Below are positions 52,875-63,381 of a stretch of DNA of 64,000 bases, in pieces (the first letter of the stretch is position 1; each line of letters begins with the position of its first letter). The translations under genes and the position numbers were made by a program. Under the pieces are notes generated by a model. It made no database searches and was not told the DNA's origin. It worked only from the letters and a program-made list of their open reading frames with translations. Source of the DNA: Luteitalea sp. TBR-22 (GTDB lineage: Bacteria > Acidobacteriota > Vicinamibacteria > Vicinamibacterales > Vicinamibacteraceae); assembly GCF_016865485.1 (NCBI RefSeq), contig NZ_AP024452.1, forward strand, positions 4,548,501 to 4,612,500, in the 5' to 3' direction.

Positions 52875-54179
52875 CTAGTGCGCGCCGACGGGCTCGGCCG
52901 CGCGGAAGTCGCTCGTCACGGGCGACTCGCCCGTCGTGATGTAGGCCTCGTACTCGGCCCGGAAGTGCTGGATGGTGCTCAGCACGGGCGCGATCTCGGC
53001 ATCGCCGAACGGGCACAGCGTCTTGCCGCCGATGTTGTCGCACACGCTGAGCAGCAGCTCGACGTCGCGCGGCTCGCCGTCGCCGCGCTCGATCTTGTCG
53101 AGGATCTTGTACAGCCAGTCCACGCCCTCGCGGCACGGCGTGCACTTGCCGCACGACTCGTGCTTGTAGAAGTGGATCAGATTCTTGGCCGCCCACACCA
53201 TGCTGGTCGTCTCGTCCATGACGATGACGGCCGCCGAGCCGAGCATCGAGCCGGCGGCGACCATCCCGTCGAAGCTCAGGTGCGTGTCGAGCTTGTCGGG
53301 CAGCAGCACGGGCGTGGAGGAGCCGCCGGGGATCACGGCCTTGATCTGCCGGTCGTGGCGCATGCCGCCGGCGTAGTCGTAGATCAGCTGCCGGAGCGTC
53401 GTGTCCATCGGCGCCTCGTAGACGCCGGGCTTCTTCACGTGGCCGCTGATGCAGAACAGCTTCGGCCCGGTGTTCTTCTCGGGCCCGATCGAGGCGAACC
53501 ACTCGTGGCCCTTCTCGATGATCAGGGGCACGTTGCAGATCGTCTCGACGTTGTTGACCACCGTCGGGCAGCCGTAGAGGCCGACGACGGCCGGGAAGGG
53601 CGGCTTGAGGCGGGGCTGCGCGCGCTTGCCCTCGAGTGACTCGATGAGCGCGGTCTCCTCGCCGGCCTCGTACGCGCCGGCGCCGCGATGGATCCAGATG
53701 TCGCAGTCCTCGCCGGAGCCGAGGATGTTCTTGCCCACGTAGCCGGCCGCGCGCGCCTTGGCGAGTTCGGCCTCCATCTGCTTCTGCACGTGGTAGAACT
53801 CGCCGCGGATGTAGATGTAGCAGGTCCTGGCGCCGATGGCGCGGCAGGCGATCACGCACCCCTCGAACAGCAGGTGCGGGTTGCGCTCCATCAGCACGTG
53901 ATCCTTGAACGTGCCCGGCTCGCTCTCGTCGGCGTTGACGCACAGGTACTTCGGCTTGGGGTTGTCCTTGGGCACGAAGGACCACTTCAGGCCGGTCGGG
54001 AAGCCTGCGCCGCCGCGGCCGCGCAGGCCCGACTTCTTGACGCTGTCGACGATCGCGTCGGGCGCCATGCCGAGGGCGGTGCGCAGGGCCTGGTAGCCGC
54101 CGTGCTGCACGTAGAAGTCGAGCGTGTAGCCGTTCGGCTCGTCGACGTACTTGGTCAGGACCGGTTCGAACGTGGGCAT
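52875..54179 (-). CDS. nuoF: NADH-quinone oxidoreductase subunit F
   Basis: 434 residues. The NADH-oxidising subunit with FMN and a 4Fe-4S cluster (N3). RGRGGAGFPTGLKWSF is the FMN/NADH loop, and GAGAYEAGEETALIESLEGK follows. ESCGKCTPCREG plus a later cysteine (VCDNIGGKTLC) bind the cluster. It lies three bases after nuoE, so the electron-input module NuoEF is encoded here. Confidence 0.96.
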   Translation of the reverse strand: MPTFEPVLTKYVDEPNGYTLDFYVQHGGYQALRTALGMAPDAIVDSVKKSGLRGRGGAGFPTGLKWSFVPKDNPKPKYLCVNADESEPGTFKDHVLMERNPHLLFEGCVIACRAIGARTCYIYIRGEFYHVQKQMEAELAKARAAGYVGKNILGSGEDCDIWIHRGAGAYEAGEETALIESLEGKRAQPRLKPPFPAVVGLYGCPTVVNNVETICNVPLIIEKGHEWFASIGPEKNTGPKLFCISGHVKKPGVYEAPMDTTLRQLIYDYAGGMRHDRQIKAVIPGGSSTPVLLPDKLDTHLSFDGMVAAGSMLGSAAVIVMDETTSMVWAAKNLIHFYKHESCGKCTPCREGVDWLYKILDKIERGDGEPRDVELLLSVCDNIGGKTLCPFGDAEIAPVLSTIQHFRAEYEAYITTGESPVTSDFRAAEPVGAH

Positions 54180-54182
54180 GGC

Positions 54183-54788
54183 CTAGGTACGCTCCTTCAC
54201 GAGGTGGCACCCGGAGAGGGCCGCGAGGCCCCGGGTCCGCAGGCCCTCGATGAGGGCCGGGACGTCCTCGGGCTGCTGGCACTCGTGCCAGTGCTCGTTG
54301 TTCACCATGATCACGGGCGCGCGATCGCACGCCCCGAGGCACTCGAACTCCATCACCGTGAACAGGCCATCGGCGGTGGTCTCGTTGGGCTGCACGTGCA
54401 GGTGCTTGCAGAGGGCCGCGGTCACCTTCTCGGCGCCGTTGAGGGCGCACGACAGCGTGCGGCACACCTGCAGGACGTACTTGCCCACCGGCCTGGTGAA
54501 GAACATCACGTAGTAGGTGACGACGTCCTCGACCTCGGCCGTCGTGCAGCCGATCACCTCGGCGACGTGGCGCATGGCGTTGAGGGTGACGTGCCCCTGC
54601 TGCGCCTGCACCATGTACAGCGCCGAGATGATCGCCGACTTGCGGCGCTCCGGCGGGTAGTGGGTGCAGAGCTCCTCGAGCTGTGCGCGGTGCTCCGGCG
54701 TGAACGCGAACGCGGGCCCCTCCTCGGGGATGAAGCGTTCGCTCTTGTGCCAGCCCTCGCCGTAGGGCATCTGCGGGTGGAAACTCAT
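54183..54788 (-). CDS. nuoE: NADH-quinone oxidoreductase subunit E
   Basis: 201 residues. Thioredoxin-like 2Fe-2S subunit. The four cluster ligands are C109, C114, C150 and C154. The helical N-terminal domain shows YPPERRKSAIISALYMVQAQQGHV. The C-terminal part is slightly longer than in E. coli. The ATG overlaps the nuoD stop by four bases. Confidence 0.95.
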   Translation of the reverse strand: MSFHPQMPYGEGWHKSERFIPEEGPAFAFTPEHRAQLEELCTHYPPERRKSAIISALYMVQAQQGHVTLNAMRHVAEVIGCTTAEVEDVVTYYVMFFTRPVGKYVLQVCRTLSCALNGAEKVTAALCKHLHVQPNETTADGLFTVMEFECLGACDRAPVIMVNNEHWHECQQPEDVPALIEGLRTRGLAALSGCHLVKERT

Positions 54789-55966
54789 CGATCCGAATCT
54801 CCCATCACGACGTCAACCGAGCCGATCACCGCGATGACGTCCGCGATGAGGCCGCCGGCGATCAGCTTGGGCAGCGCCTGCAGCGCCAGGAACGTCGGCG
54901 GGCGCGACTTGACGCGCACCGGCCGGTTGGTGCCGTCGGACACGACGTAGAAGCCCTGCTCGCCGCGCGGGCCCTCGATCGGCACGTAGGCGTCGCCGGC
55001 CGGCACGGTGAAGCCCTGCGAGTAGATCAGGAAGTGCTGGATGAGCGCTTCCATCTCCGAGTAGACCTTGTCCTTGGGCGGCGGCACGATGCGCGGGTCG
55101 TCGACGCCCCACTCGCCGGTCGGGGTGATGCGCGCGATCGCCTGCTTGCAGATCTTCCAGCTCTCGCGCATCTCGGCGCAGCGCACCTGGTAGCGCGCGT
55201 AGACGTCGCCCACCTCGCTGGTCGGGACGTCGAAGTCGTAGGTCGCGTAGGTCAGGTACGGGAAGACCTTGCGCACGTCGTACTTGACGCCGGAGCCGCG
55301 CGCGATCGGCCCGAGCAGGCCCCAGTCGAGCACGTCCTGCTTGGTCAGGATGCCGACGCCCTTGGTGCGGCCGATCCAGATCGAGTTCTTGGTGAGCATG
55401 CCCTCGTACTCGTCCATCTTCGCGGGGAAGCGGTCGAGGAAGGCAGTGACGGCCTGGTGGAAGCCGTGCGGCAGGTCCTCGCGGAGGCCGCCGACGCGGA
55501 TGTAGCTCGGGAACAGCCGGAATCCGGCGAGCATCTCGTTGATGTTGAGCAGCAGCTCCCGCTCGCGGAAGCAGTACATCATCATCGTGATCGCGCCGAT
55601 CTCCATCCCGTGGGTGCCGAGCCACACCAGGTGGCTCATGATGCGCTGCAGCTCCGCGATCAGCACGCGGATGTTCTGCACGCGCTCGGGCACCTCCACG
55701 CCGAGCAGCTTCTCGACGGCGAGCACGTAGGCCAGCGCGTTGGAGTGTGGCCCGAGGTAGTCCATGCGCTCGACGAGCGGGACGATCTGCTGCCACTTCT
55801 TCTGCTCGGCCGTCTTCTCGATCCCGGTGTGCAGGTAGCCGATCGTGGGCTGGGCGCTCACGATCTGCTCGCCGTCGAGCTCGACGACGAGGCGCAGCAC
55901 GCCGTGCGTGGCGGGATGCTGCGGCCCCATGTTGACCGTCATCGTTTCGGTGCGGATTTCAGCCAT
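54785..55966 (-). CDS. nuoD: NADH-quinone oxidoreductase subunit D
   Basis: 393 residues. The 49-kDa subunit at the quinone site. MNMGPQHPATHGVLRL-like start (VNMGPQHPATHGVLRLVVELDGE), GYLHTGIEKTAEQKKWQQ, MDYLGPHSNALAY and the closing VIGSVDVVMGDSDR all match the family. The gene lies after gmhA, which separates it from nuoC by about 600 bp. A GGGCTCA repeat lies in the 15-bp gap. Confidence 0.96.
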   Translation of the reverse strand: MAEIRTETMTVNMGPQHPATHGVLRLVVELDGEQIVSAQPTIGYLHTGIEKTAEQKKWQQIVPLVERMDYLGPHSNALAYVLAVEKLLGVEVPERVQNIRVLIAELQRIMSHLVWLGTHGMEIGAITMMMYCFRERELLLNINEMLAGFRLFPSYIRVGGLREDLPHGFHQAVTAFLDRFPAKMDEYEGMLTKNSIWIGRTKGVGILTKQDVLDWGLLGPIARGSGVKYDVRKVFPYLTYATYDFDVPTSEVGDVYARYQVRCAEMRESWKICKQAIARITPTGEWGVDDPRIVPPPKDKVYSEMEALIQHFLIYSQGFTVPAGDAYVPIEGPRGEQGFYVVSDGTNRPVRVKSRPPTFLALQALPKLIAGGLIADVIAVIGSVDVVMGDSDR

Positions 55967-55981
55967 ATACGGGCTTCGGGC

Positions 55982-56587
55982 TCAGGGCTCAAGGCGCTGA
56001 CCGGACTCGCCGGCCAGCGCGCGTTCCACTTCGTCACATACCGCGTGCAGCACCGTCAGGTGCACTTCCTGCACGCGGGCGGTGTCGGACTCCGGCACCG
56101 CAATCACCTCGTCGGCCTCCGCGCCGAGCGGGCCGGGGTTCGCCCCCGTGAGCGCCACCACGTGCAGTCCGCGCGCCCGGCCGGCCCGGGCCGCCGCCAC
56201 CACGTTGGGCGACCGCCCGCTCGTGGAGATGGCCAGCAGCACGTCGCCGGGCCGCCCGAACGCCTCGACCTGCCGGGCGAAGATCCGGTCGAAGCCGTAA
56301 TCGTTGCCGACCGCGGTCAGCGCGCTCGTGTCCACCGTGAGCGCCATCGCCGGCCATGCGGCCCGCTCGCGACGGAAGCGTCCGGTGAGTTCCGCGGCGA
56401 AGTGCTGGCACTCGGCCGCACTGCCGCCATTGCCACACGCGAGGACCTTCCCTCCGGCGGCGAGCACTGCCGCGACCTGCGAGGCGGTCCGCGCCACTAC
56501 CGGCCCGAGCACCGCCGCGGCGCGGCGGTGCGCGTCGGCCGCCGCCTCGATCGCCGCGACGCCGCGGGCTTCGGCCGGGTCGGTCAC
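55982..56587 (-). CDS. gmhA: Sedoheptulose 7-phosphate isomerase
   Basis: 201 residues from a GTG. SIS-domain enzyme making D-glycero-D-manno-heptose 7-phosphate, the first step to ADP-heptose. Motifs are GNGGSAAECQHFAAELTGRF, MALTVDTSALTAVGNDYGF, and AISTSGRSPNVVAAARAGR. The GTG overlaps the nuoC stop by four bases, so the gene is embedded and translationally coupled in the nuo operon. Its partners, the heptose kinase and heptosyltransferase, lie at 38813 and 36512. Confidence 0.9.
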   Translation of the reverse strand: MTDPAEARGVAAIEAAADAHRRAAAVLGPVVARTASQVAAVLAAGGKVLACGNGGSAAECQHFAAELTGRFRRERAAWPAMALTVDTSALTAVGNDYGFDRIFARQVEAFGRPGDVLLAISTSGRSPNVVAAARAGRARGLHVVALTGANPGPLGAEADEVIAVPESDTARVQEVHLTVLHAVCDEVERALAGESGQRLEP

Positions 56588-57177
56588 TGCACGTTGAATC
56601 CGGCGCTCGCGCTGGCAGCGCGCCGCTGCCGCTCGATGTTGCGCACGAACTCCTCTTCGGTGACCTGGATGGCCTCGCCGATGTCGACGGCCTTGTGGAT
56701 CTGCACCGGGTAGTCCTTGCGCGCCGGGTGCCCCTCCCAGTCCTCGGGCATCAGCAGGCGCCGCAGGTCCGGGTGGCCTTCGAAGGCCACCCCGAACAGG
56801 TCGAACACCTCGCGCTCGTACCAGTTGGCGTTCGGGTAGATGCGCACGATGGTCGGCACGCTCGGCGTCTCGCCGCCGACGCGCACCTTGACGCGGAGCC
56901 GCTGCGCCGGGGGCACGCCCGCGCCCAGGGCCTCCGGCCCCATGGACACGAAGTGGTAGACCACCTCGAAGCGCGGCTCACGGGGCCAGAAGTCGGCGGC
57001 GGTGCACTCGGCCAGCGCCTGGAACTGCAGCGCCGGGTGCTCGCGCAGCTGCCGGGCGACGCGCTCGATGTCGGCGGCCGGCACCACGATCGCCGGCTGG
57101 TCCGGCGCGGGCACCTCTTCGATGGTCACGTCCGGCAGGGCCTGCCGGAGGGCATCCAGTCGCGTTGCGAAGTCCAT
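56584..57177 (-). CDS. nuoC: NADH-quinone oxidoreductase subunit C
   Basis: 197 residues. The 30-kDa subunit of the peripheral arm. Signatures are ADFWPREPRFEVVYHFVSM, NANWYEREVFDLFGVAFEGHPDLRRLLMPEDWEGHPARKDYPV split in two. It is separate, not fused with nuoD. It starts five bases after nuoB and overlaps gmhA by four bases. Confidence 0.95.
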   Translation of the reverse strand: MDFATRLDALRQALPDVTIEEVPAPDQPAIVVPAADIERVARQLREHPALQFQALAECTAADFWPREPRFEVVYHFVSMGPEALGAGVPPAQRLRVKVRVGGETPSVPTIVRIYPNANWYEREVFDLFGVAFEGHPDLRRLLMPEDWEGHPARKDYPVQIHKAVDIGEAIQVTEEEFVRNIERQRRAASASAGFNVQ

Positions 57178-57181
57178 GCGA

Positions 57182-57658
57182 TCAGCCGAAGTTGACCAGC
57201 GGCTGGCGCGACCGGGCCATCTTCCGCTGCAGTTGGACGATGCCGTAGATCAGGGATTCGGGCCGCGGCGGGCAGCCGGGCACGAAGACGTCGACCGGCA
57301 CCACCTGATCGACCCCCTGCACGATGGCGTAGTTGTCGAACACCCCGCCGACCGACGCGCAGGCCCCCATGGAGATGACCCACTTGGGCTCGGGCATCTG
57401 GTCGTAGACGCGCCGGAGCGCCGGGGCCATCTTCCGCGACAGCCGGCCGGCGACGATCATCAGGTCGGCCTGTCGCGGCGAGCCGCGGAACACCTCGGCG
57501 CCGAAGCGCGCCACGTCGTAGCGATTGGCGGCCATGGCCATCATCTCGATGGCGCAGCAGGCCAGGCCGAACGCCACCGGCCAGATGGCCGAGCGGCGGG
57601 CCCAGCCCACCAGCTTGTCGACCGTGGTCGTGAGAACGGGAATTTCGATATCAGCCAT
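57182..57658 (-). CDS. nuoB: NADH-quinone oxidoreductase subunit B
   Basis: 158 residues. Carries the terminal 4Fe-4S cluster N2 that passes electrons to quinone. Ligands are seen in [33 protein letters not shown] and [14 protein letters not shown]. It lies after nuoA with a 44-bp gap and before nuoC. Confidence 0.96.
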   Translation of the reverse strand: MADIEIPVLTTTVDKLVGWARRSAIWPVAFGLACCAIEMMAMAANRYDVARFGAEVFRGSPRQADLMIVAGRLSRKMAPALRRVYDQMPEPKWVISMGACASVGGVFDNYAIVQGVDQVVPVDVFVPGCPPRPESLIYGIVQLQRKMARSRQPLVNFG

Positions 57659-57702
57659 GACTGCAGCAGTCCGTCAGCTCTTTCGACACCGGGGCGGGAC
57701 GG

Positions 57703-58065
57703 TCAGTCCCGCGTGTTCCAGTCGAGGGCGCCCTTGCGCCACACGTAGACATAGCCGGTGATCAGGATCAGGAAGAAGACGAGGATCTGCACGAACCCGG
57801 TCCACTGCAGTTCGCGCAGGGCCACGGCCCAGGGATAGAGGAACGCCACCTCGATGTCGAACAGCAGGAAGATCATCGCCACGAGGTAGAACCGCACCGA
57901 CATGCGCTCGCGAGCGTCACCCACCGGCGGCATGCCGCACTCGTAGGGCGCCAGCTTCTCGGCCGTCGGGTTGCGCGGCCCGAGGTACTGCGACAGGAAG
58001 ACGTTGCCCGCGGCGAAGGAGAAGCCGAAGGCCATCAGCAGCAGAATCGGAACCCAGCCGTCCAT
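57703..58065 (-). CDS. nuoA: NADH-quinone oxidoreductase subunit A
   Basis: 120 residues, three transmembrane helices. PYECGMPPVGDARERMSVRFYLVAMIFLLFDIEVAFLYPWAV is the family signature, with the conserved cysteine of the loop. It is the first gene of the nuo cluster, followed by nuoB. The promoter must lie in the 491-bp repeat-rich gap upstream; no clear site is seen. Confidence 0.96.
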   Translation of the reverse strand: MDGWVPILLLMAFGFSFAAGNVFLSQYLGPRNPTAEKLAPYECGMPPVGDARERMSVRFYLVAMIFLLFDIEVAFLYPWAVALRELQWTGFVQILVFFLILITGYVYVWRKGALDWNTRD

Positions 58066-58237
58066 GCGTGTAGGTCGCCGCGCCGCGGCGGAGGTGGCGC
58101 TTGTGAAAAGTCGCGCAAGCGTGGCCGTGCGTGCCCATCACGCGCGCCCCCGCTGTCGGTCCCGCCGGCGCCTGCCGCAGGCGGGGCTCGATCCCGTAGA
58201 TGCTAGCCCGCTTACGCACTCATCTGCAATGCATTCC

Positions 58238-58269
58238 GGGAGTCGGGAGTCGGGAGTCGGGAGTCGGGA
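58238..58269. repeat. GGGAGTC 7-bp tandem array
   Basis: Four exact GGGAGTC units and a partial fifth, in the nuoA upstream gap. Confidence 0.85.
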
Positions 58270-58285
58270 ACCGCACGCAGACTCC

Positions 58286-58341
58286 GGGCACCGGCCAGCG
58301 GGCACCGGGTACCGGGCGGCGGGCACCGGGCAGCGGGCACC
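58286..58341. repeat. GGGCACC-type 7-bp tandem array
   Basis: Eight consecutive 7-base units: GGGCACC (four copies) alternating with GGCCAGC, GGGTACC, GGGCGGC and GGGCAGC. It uses the same unit as the array before gltX at 17184. Confidence 0.85.
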
Positions 58342-58453
58342 AGGAGGCCCGGAGCGCTGGCATCGCGGCAATGGGGGCCGGGCCCAGAGTCCGTCGCCAT
58401 GCCCGCCGAGCCCAACGCGCCGCTCTCTCGATGCTCTCAGAGCCCTGAGCCTC

Positions 58454-58495
58454 GAGCCTTGGGCCTTGGGCCTTGGGCCTTGGGCCTTGGGCCTG
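58454..58495. repeat. GGGCCTT 7-bp tandem array
   Basis: Six 7-base units: GAGCCTT, four exact GGGCCTT and GGGCCTG, followed by degenerate CTCGAGCC sequence. Confidence 0.85.
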
Positions 58496-58540
58496 ACGTG
58501 CGCCGGGAGCCTCGAGCCTCCACCCTCGAGCCGCCCGAGT

Positions 58541-58550
58541 ACAGTACTGT
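58541..58550. promoter_or_regulatory. Perfect palindrome ACAGTACTGT
   Basis: A 10-bp perfect palindrome seven bases before the glycosyltransferase GTG. The position suits an operator, but no regulator is nearby and the match may be chance. Confidence 0.3.
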
Positions 58551-58556
58551 GCTGTC

Positions 58557-60134
58557 GTGCGCCTCGCCTGGTTCTCGCCCCTGCCCCCGGTGCACTCGGG
58601 GATCGCGGCCTACAGCCTCGATGTCCTGCAGGGACTCGCCGGCCACCACGCCATCGACCTGTACGTCGAGGATCGGGTCTGGCAAGCCGCCGGCGGGCAC
58701 CTGCACGCCGGCCGGGGCCCACTGACCGTCCCGCTGGAAGGGCCGCTCGGGTTGCCCCTCCTCCGCGCCTACGACTTCCCCGTCGCCCAGGAGCGCCAGC
58801 CGTACGACCTCATCGTCTACCAGATGGGCAATGCCGCCTGCCATCGCTACCAGTGGCCCTACCTGCTCCGGTGGCCCGGGCTGGTCGTGCTGCACGACGC
58901 CGCGCTCCACCACGCGCGTGCCCACGCCCTCTTGAGTGACCGGCGAGACGACGACTACCGCGCCGAGTTCCGCTTCAACCATCCCGGCGTCGACCCACGG
59001 GTCGCCGACTTCGTGGTCGCCGGCCTGGAGGGGTCGCCCTACTACCTGTGGCCGATGCTCCGGACGGTGATGTGTGGCGCGCGGGCGGTCGTCGTGCATG
59101 GGGAACCGTTGCGGCAGGCGCTGGCCGAAGAGTTCCCCGGTACGCCCATCCGGGCGGTGTCGATGGGGGTGCCGGACCCGTGGGCAGGCTCGGAACCCAG
59201 GGACGCGGGCTCAGGGCCCAGGGCTCAGGGCTCAGAGAGCACGCTGAATGGCTCAGGGCTCGGGGCTCAGGGCTCAGAGAGCCTGCCGAAGGCCGACGGC
59301 CGCATGACGAAGGCCGAGGCAGGCTCAGGGCTCAGGACTCAGGGCTCAGAGAGCCTACCGAAGGCCGATAGTGATGTGGTCGTGGCTGCCTTCGGCGTGA
59401 TCACGCCCGAAAAGCGCATCCTGCCGATCCTGCGCGCCCTGCAGGTGTTGAGGGCGGACCTGCCGGCGGTGCGGCTGCGGCTGGTGGGCGAGATCGGCGA
59501 GCACTATGCGCTCTGGCAGGACGTGGCCCGGACCGGCACGCGCGACCTGCTCGAGGTGACCGGCTACGTGGACGACGACCGACTGGCGGCCGAGTTGCGC
59601 GGAGCCGACGTGTGCCTCTGCCTGCGCTGGCCCACGGCGCGCGAGACCTCCGCGTCGTGGCTCCGCTGCCTGGCGGCCGGCAAGCCGACCATCGTGCCCG
59701 ACCAGCTGTCGACCGCCGACGTGCCGACGCTCGACCCGCGGCACTGGACGCTCAAGCACGACCGGACCGACGCCGCGGCAGTGTTCCAGCCGCCGTCGCC
59801 GACCCGGGCCGTCGCCGTCTCGGTGGACCTGCAGGACGAGCAGGACATGCTCGTCCGGGCCCTTCGGCGCCTGGTGATCGACGCCGACCTCCGCGCGTCG
59901 CTGGGCCACAACGCCCGCGGCTGGTGGGAGGCGCGCCACACGCTGCCACGCATGCACCGCGACTACGAGGCAGCGCTGACCTGGGCCGCCGCGCAGCCGG
60001 TGCCCGACCGGTGGCCGGCCGATGCCCCGGCTCACCTGCATCCCGACACGAGCCGCTGGGCCCGTGCGCTCGTCGCGCCGTTCGACGTCGATGTCGACAT
60101 CCTTGAAAGCGGCTCGACCAGCTCAGGCCCCTGA
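58557..60134 (+). CDS. Glycosyltransferase (GT4-like) with a repeat-derived insertion
   Basis: 525 residues from a GTG. The N-terminal GT-B domain begins RLAWFSPLPPVHSGIAAYSLDVLQGL and contains VVLHDAALHHARAHALL. The C-terminal domain contains VAAFGVITPEKRILPILRALQVL, VTGYVDDDRLAAELRGADVCLCLRWPTARETSASWLRCLAAGKPTIV, the GT4 pattern of nucleotide-sugar binding. Residues about 211-272 are low complexity (GSGPRAQGSES, SLPKADGRMTKAEA) and come from an in-frame DNA repeat, between the two domains. The sugar and acceptor are unknown. Confidence 0.82.
   Translation: MRLAWFSPLPPVHSGIAAYSLDVLQGLAGHHAIDLYVEDRVWQAAGGHLHAGRGPLTVPLEGPLGLPLLRAYDFPVAQERQPYDLIVYQMGNAACHRYQWPYLLRWPGLVVLHDAALHHARAHALLSDRRDDDYRAEFRFNHPGVDPRVADFVVAGLEGSPYYLWPMLRTVMCGARAVVVHGEPLRQALAEEFPGTPIRAVSMGVPDPWAGSEPRDAGSGPRAQGSESTLNGSGLGAQGSESLPKADGRMTKAEAGSGLRTQGSESLPKADSDVVVAAFGVITPEKRILPILRALQVLRADLPAVRLRLVGEIGEHYALWQDVARTGTRDLLEVTGYVDDDRLAAELRGADVCLCLRWPTARETSASWLRCLAAGKPTIVPDQLSTADVPTLDPRHWTLKHDRTDAAAVFQPPSPTRAVAVSVDLQDEQDMLVRALRRLVIDADLRASLGHNARGWWEARHTLPRMHRDYEAALTWAAAQPVPDRWPADAPAHLHPDTSRWARALVAPFDVDVDILESGSTSSGP
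59187..59372 (+). repeat. GGGCTCA repeat block inside the glycosyltransferase gene
   Basis: About 186 bases of GGGCTCA-type 7-bp units and CCGAAGGCCGA blocks. Two 39-base copies (59259-59297 and 59331-59369) differ at three positions and are 72 bases apart, a multiple of three, so the frame is kept. The same CCGAAGGCCGA/ATGACGAAGGCC units occur in the intergenic region at 39782-39888. Confidence 0.85.
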
Positions 60135-60181
60135 CGCGCAAGACGGGCCAGCGCCCGCGTCCCGGACTCCGACGACTCGGG

Positions 60182-60793
60182 TCACGGGGAGGACGAGGCG
60201 TCAGTCCCGGTGATCTCGACGGTCGGCGCCCCGGTGCACCGGGCCGGGCAGCCGGGCCAGTCGCTCCCCCGGTACCGCCCGAGGACGGTCCCCACCGCGA
60301 CGATGACGCGGAAGAGCACCGGCTGCAGGCACGGCGCCATCACCAGCACCTGCTGCGTCCTGGCGTGCCGCAGCGCGGCATGCGCGAGATAGAAGGGCGA
60401 CGGCCTTCCGGCCGGGCTGGCGTTGAGTACCTCGAACATCGCCTGCAGGTAGCGGTCGAGGTCGACGATCGGCGTGACCACGCCCTCGAAGCGCAGGAGT
60501 TGATCGCCCGCATTCCACCACCGGTGGGCGGCGCCGCGCGGCAATCGGGCCTGCCCGCCGGCCGGGACAGTGAAGGTGCGTCCATCCAGCAGGACCGACA
60601 GCGTGCCGGCGAGCACGCGCCCCTCCTCGTCCTCGGCGTGATGCACGTGCAGCGGCGGCCCCTCGCTGCGCGGTGGCAGCGTGCCCCGCAGTTCGAGCCA
60701 CTCATGGTCACCGCGGCGCAATCGGCGCAACGCCAGCCGCTCGCCTGTGTGGCGGTTCTCCAGGTGCAGGAAGGCCTCGTCGGGGTGGGGCAT
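60182..60793 (-). CDS. Cupin-domain protein
   Basis: 203 residues. The beta-barrel cupin core shows PPLHVHHAEDEEGRVLAGTLSVLLDGRTF (metal-binding histidines and glutamate of motif 1) and PRGAAHRWWNAGDQLLRF (motif 2). A helical C-terminal domain (LDRYLQAMFEVLNASPAGRPSPFYLAHAAL) follows. Substrate is unknown; cupins range from isomerases to dioxygenases and sugar-binding regulators. It is convergent with the glycosyltransferase and divergent from thiS. Confidence 0.75.
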   Translation of the reverse strand: MPHPDEAFLHLENRHTGERLALRRLRRGDHEWLELRGTLPPRSEGPPLHVHHAEDEEGRVLAGTLSVLLDGRTFTVPAGGQARLPRGAAHRWWNAGDQLLRFEGVVTPIVDLDRYLQAMFEVLNASPAGRPSPFYLAHAALRHARTQQVLVMAPCLQPVLFRVIVAVGTVLGRYRGSDWPGCPARCTGAPTVEITGTDASSSP

Positions 60794-60941
60794 GCCGGGC
60801 AGGATGACCGAGGCTACGAGGGATGGCCCCGCCGGTCAATCACCATGATCGCGGCGAACACGCGACACGGAGCCGGGCGATGTTGCTATCCTCGCAGGTG
60901 TGCCCGGCGCGCGTCCTGGCCCGGTGCTCCTCCATCCGCCC

Positions 60942-61142
60942 GTGACCATCCAGCTCAACGGCGAACGCCACGAACTCCCCGAACCGCTCACCGTCGACGC
61001 GCTGCTCTCGCGGCTCGACATCGACCCGCGACGCGTCGCCGTCGAACTCAACGAACTCGTCGTCAGGAAAGCCGCCTACGCCGAGACCGTGATTCGGGAG
61101 GGCGACGCGGTCGAAGTCGTCAATTTCGTGGGTGGGGGCTAG
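60942..61142 (+). CDS. thiS: Sulfur carrier protein ThiS
   Basis: 66 residues from a GTG at 60942. Ubiquitin-like carrier that delivers sulfur for the thiazole ring of thiamine. It starts MTIQLNGERHELPEPLTVDALL and ends GDAVEVVNFVGGG, with the C-terminal GG that is thiocarboxylated. ThiG, its partner, is encoded at 62585; a membrane protein gene lies between. The frame is open 14 codons further upstream without support. Confidence 0.92.
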   Translation: MTIQLNGERHELPEPLTVDALLSRLDIDPRRVAVELNELVVRKAAYAETVIREGDAVEVVNFVGGG

Positions 61143-61143
61143 A

Positions 61144-63370
<2,227 letters not shown>

Positions 63371-63381
63371 TTGGCGCGCCG

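Larger units (their letters stand above)
58066..58556. other. Intergenic region with several 7-bp arrays
   Basis: 491 bases between nuoA and the divergent glycosyltransferase; no gene is supported. It contains three separate arrays with a 7-bp period: GGGAGTC (58238-58269), GGGCACC-type (58286-58341, eight units without indels) and GGGCCTT (58454-58495, six units). A palindrome ACAGTACTGT lies just before the glycosyltransferase start. Both divergent promoters must be here but I cannot assign them. Confidence 0.7.

Noticed and set aside
56034-56438. An alternative frame in gmhA
   Set aside because: It is the same strand in another phase, with arginine-rich composition and no family motif.
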